A stretch of DNA of 64,000 nucleotides from Oscillospiraceae bacterium (GTDB lineage Bacteria > Bacillota > Clostridia > Oscillospirales > Ruminococcaceae). Below the pieces are notes generated by a model. That model made no database searches, had not been told where the DNA came from, and was given only the letters and a program-made list of their open reading frames with translations. Positions 62,033-64,000 of the stretch are shown here, in pieces. The stretch lies in contig JAEEXH010000006.1 in assembly GCA_016291435.1 (NCBI GenBank), forward strand, positions 1 through 64,000. The letters run 5' to 3'. Each line of letters opens with the position of its first letter. Positions within the stretch are counted from its first letter, which is position 1. Both the position numbers and the translations under genes were made by a program.

Positions 62033-62076
62033 CCGTCTCTGCGGATGACTCCGCGGGGGCGGCTGCCGTTTTTTGC
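62033..62076 (+). terminator. Possible weak terminator after the CarD-like gene
   Basis: CCGTCTCTGCGGA can pair, with several G-U pairs, with TCCGCGGGGGCGG, followed by CTGCCGTTTTTT. The distance between stem and T-run makes it uncertain. No manganese riboswitch motif was recognised before mntP. Confidence 0.4.
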
Positions 62077-62110
62077 GGCAAAAATCCATGATGTGAAAAG
62101 GAGATCAATT

Positions 62111-62689
62111 ATGCTGCTGTGGTTTCTGAACAGTGTGCTGCTGGGCGCCGGGCTTGCGATGGATGCGTTCACGGTCTCGCTGGCAAACGGTCTGCACGAG
62201 CCGGGGATGCGGCGCGGGAAGCAGCTGAAAATCGCGGGCGCCTTCGCCGGATTCCAGACGCTGATGCCGCTGCTCGGATGGGTCTGCGTGCATACGGTCG
62301 TGCAGCTGTTCTCCGCATTTGAGAAGCTGATCCCGTGGATCGCGCTGATTCTGCTCTGCGTGATCGGCGGTAAAATGGTGTTCGGCGGCATCAAAGCGCG
62401 ATGTCACCCGGAGCAGGCGGAGAACGCACAGACCGTCGGCGCGGGGGCACTGCTCGTGCAGGGCATTGCGACCTCGATTGACGCGCTTTCGGTCGGCTTC
62501 ACGATTGCAGAGGATCCGTGGTATAAGGCGGGGGCTGCGGCGCTGCTGATCGGCGCAGTGACCTTCGGCATCTGCTTTGCCGGTGTGCGGCTCGGCAGCC
62601 GTGCGGGCATGAAGCTCGCGGACCATGCGGCAATCGTCGGCGGGCTGCTGCTGATCGGCATCGGCATCGAGATCTTTGTGACGCACTGA
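62111..62689 (+). CDS. mntP: Manganese efflux pump MntP
   Basis: 192 residues with six helices. GLAMDAFTVSLANGL and GIATSIDALSVGFTI each carry the Asp-containing membrane motif of MntP (two repeated halves), which exports Mn(II). AAAAGGAG lies before ATG 62111. It is followed by a dispersed repeat and a terminator. Confidence 0.95.
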   Translation: MLLWFLNSVLLGAGLAMDAFTVSLANGLHEPGMRRGKQLKIAGAFAGFQTLMPLLGWVCVHTVVQLFSAFEKLIPWIALILLCVIGGKMVFGGIKARCHPEQAENAQTVGAGALLVQGIATSIDALSVGFTIAEDPWYKAGAAALLIGAVTFGICFAGVRLGSRAGMKLADHAAIVGGLLLIGIGIEIFVTH

Positions 62690-62691
62690 GC

Positions 62692-62768
62692 GGTATCGCT
62701 GGCGCGATGGATTTATAATGAGGGCGCTGCCCTCAAACTCCTGCCGGGGACAGCGGTCCCCGGACCCC
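62692..62768. repeat. Dispersed intergenic repeat, copy 2
   Basis: GGTATCGCTGGCGCGATGGATT, TATAATGAGGGCGCTGCCC and GGGGACAGCGGTCCCCGGACCCC in a row. The last block is a near-palindrome (GGGGAC/GTCCCC). It shares blocks with 54202-54290 and 54425-54464. Confidence 0.65.
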
Positions 62769-62784
62769 TGCTTTTTTACATGTT

Positions 62785-62817
62785 GAGCCGGAACGCGGAA
62801 GGTTCCGGCTTTTTTAT
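62785..62817 (+). terminator. Terminator of mntP
   Basis: AGCCGGAAC pairs with GTTCCGGCT around GCGGAAG, followed by a T run. Confidence 0.85.
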
Positions 62818-62862
62818 ATTTTCCCGCGCTGCGGACGCACGCATCTTTTTTCCGATTTTCCC

Positions 62863-62892
62863 TTGACGCTGCGGCGCTTTCTGTGGTATAAT
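62863..62892 (+). promoter_or_regulatory. Promoter of pyrF
   Basis: TTGACG (62863-62868), 18-bp spacer, TATAAT (62887-62892). Confidence 0.8.
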
Positions 62893-62963
62893 ATACTTGC
62901 GGGAGTTTGGGCGCATATCGCTTTGCTCCCCGACTTATCTCAAATGACTGGAGGCATCTGATC

Positions 62964-63887
62964 ATGTCCTTTGACCGTTTGCTGGCGAAGATCGCCGCGA
63001 TGAAAAATCCGACCGTTGCAGGTCTTGACCCGAAGCTCGACTATGTGCCGGAGTATCTCCGCAAGAGCCATCTCGATGAAGACGGCGAGACCCTCAAGGC
63101 TGCCGCAAAGGCAATCTATCAGTTCAATGTGCTGCTGATCGACGCGCTCTGCGATATTGTTCCTGCGGTGAAATTGCAGGCTGCATATTATGAGATGTAC
63201 GGTCACCACGGCGTCAAGACGATGGAGCGCACCATCCGCTACGCAAAGCTGCGCGGGATGTATGTCATCACCGACGGCAAGCGCAACGACATCGGCGCGA
63301 CCATGCAGGCATATGCCGCGGCGCACCTCGGCTCCTGCGAGATCGGCTCCTGCACCTATGAGCCCTTCGGCGCGGATGCACTGACTGTCAACGGCTATCT
63401 CGGCACCGACGGCATCACCCCGCTGCTCGATGTATGCCGCGAGCGCGACAAGGGCATCTTTGTCCTCTGCAAGACCTCGAATCCCTCCTCGGGTGAATTT
63501 CAGGATATGCTGATCGACGGCGTGCCGCTCTATGCAAGAATGGGCGACAAGTGTGAGGAATGGGGCGCAGATACCGTCGGAACCTACGGATACAGCGCGG
63601 TCGGTGCTGTGGTCGGCGCGACCTATCCCGAGCAGCTCACCGAGCTCAGAAAGCGTCTCCCGCACACAATGTTCCTCGTGCCGGGCTACGGCGCACAGGG
63701 CGGCGGTGCCGCAGGCATCGCAGGCGGCTTTGACGAGAACGGCCTCGGCGCTGTGGTCAACAGCTCCCGCGCAATTCTCTGCGCGTATAAAAAGGAAGGC
63801 TGCGACGAGCGCGACTTTGCAGGCGCCGCAAGACGCGAAGCGCTGCGCATGCGTGAGGACCTGACATCCTATATCGCACTCAAATGA
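62964..63887 (+). CDS. pyrF: Orotidine 5'-phosphate decarboxylase (long, PyrF type 2)
   Basis: 307 residues, the longer type-2 subfamily. TVAGLDPKLDYVP, the catalytic D-G-K-R-N-D segment VITDGKRNDIGAT and FLVPGYGAQGGGAAG are diagnostic. It makes UMP from OMP. CTGGAGG is about 10 bp before ATG 62964; the in-frame start at 62907 lies too close to the promoter. It overlaps the next gene by ATGA. Confidence 0.96.
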   Translation: MSFDRLLAKIAAMKNPTVAGLDPKLDYVPEYLRKSHLDEDGETLKAAAKAIYQFNVLLIDALCDIVPAVKLQAAYYEMYGHHGVKTMERTIRYAKLRGMYVITDGKRNDIGATMQAYAAAHLGSCEIGSCTYEPFGADALTVNGYLGTDGITPLLDVCRERDKGIFVLCKTSNPSSGEFQDMLIDGVPLYARMGDKCEEWGADTVGTYGYSAVGAVVGATYPEQLTELRKRLPHTMFLVPGYGAQGGGAAGIAGGFDENGLGAVVNSSRAILCAYKKEGCDERDFAGAARREALRMREDLTSYIALK

Positions 63888-64000
63888 CGGACGATCCGCT
63901 GCCGCACACCCGCCGCATTCATGCCGTAATCCGGCAGGGCGGGAAATTTCTGATGCTGTACAGCAAAGTATACAGCTATTACAAATTCCTGCACGGCGAA
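63884..64000 (+). CDS. Nudix-hydrolase-like protein, N-terminal part (cut by window edge)
   Basis: 39 residues from ATG 63884, overlapping the pyrF stop. RRIHAVIRQGGKFLMLYSKVYSYYKFLHGE has the shape of the first strands of a Nudix domain, where F-P-G-G-G normally follows. The Nudix box itself lies outside the window, so the family is a reasonable guess. Confidence 0.6.
   Translation, partial: MTDDPLPHTRRIHAVIRQGGKFLMLYSKVYSYYKFLHGE

Noticed and set aside
62026-62110. Manganese (yybP-ykoY) riboswitch before mntP
   Set aside because: Only 85 bp is available and the conserved loop sequences of that family were not seen; the hairpin there looks more like a weak terminator.

Overview
The window looks like a chromosomal segment of a spore-forming, plant-fibre-degrading Ruminococcus-type Firmicute (Clostridia). 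Three things point that way. Secreted CAZymes carry dockerin modules and Thr/Ser-rich linkers, as in cellulosome-forming ruminococci. There is a spoVAD-spoVAE pair. Housekeeping neighbours (cdaA-cdaR, mreB, gap, pyrF) have Gram-positive sigma-A promoters, nearly all with 17-bp spacers. The genus is inferred from gene content only.

Layout. 1-290: right border of an integrated element, with the C-terminus of a tyrosine integrase, GTTCCCA direct repeats and a tRNA-Ser 3'-end-like attachment site, closed by a strong terminator. 460-4159: a ferrous-iron operon (feoA, feoA, feoB, Cys-rich FeoB-associated peptide, DtxR/MntR-like regulator) with three copies of a GTTAG-N6-CTAAC operator-like palindrome. 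4397-8147 (minus): a partner-switching operon (STAS antagonist, HATPase kinase, PP2C/SpoIIE phosphatase, MATE-HATPase fusion) in which three of four genes carry reading-frame lesions.

8526-32700: one sigma-A promoter, a ~325-nt leader and about 24 kb of co-directional genes with no visible internal terminator. This is a capsule/exopolysaccharide locus: dTDP-sugar synthesis (rmlA, rmlB, VioA-like aminotransferase), an initiating phosphoglycosyl transferase, glycosyltransferases, polymerase, flippase, pyruvyl transferase, two LicD proteins, a TagD-like cytidylyltransferase and a DRE-TIM aldolase. It ends with a phosphonate module: a three-domain PEP mutase with two nucleotidyltransferase domains, phosphonoacetaldehyde reductase and phosphonopyruvate decarboxylase. 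The simplest reading is a glycan decorated with 2-hydroxyethylphosphonate, delivered from a CMP-activated form by a LicD-type transferase. This is the most interesting system in the window.

32767-36044 (minus): dockerin SGNH esterase, orphan type IV pilin-like protein, and a kinase-like protein of unknown role. 36292-43325: gap, cdaA-cdaR, a metallophosphoesterase, mreB, a phosphoribosyltransferase-like gene and a small GlsB-type membrane protein. 43389-52381: three very large dockerin enzymes acting on arabinan/feruloyl esters, mannan and pectin. 52741-54110: spoVAD-spoVAE. 54639-60557: a second glycan locus (glycosyltransferase-methyltransferase fusion, unknown protein, DUF4214-like protein, large two-part glycosyltransferase). 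60937-64000: TerB-like protein, CarD-like regulator, MntP manganese exporter, pyrF and the start of a Nudix hydrolase gene.
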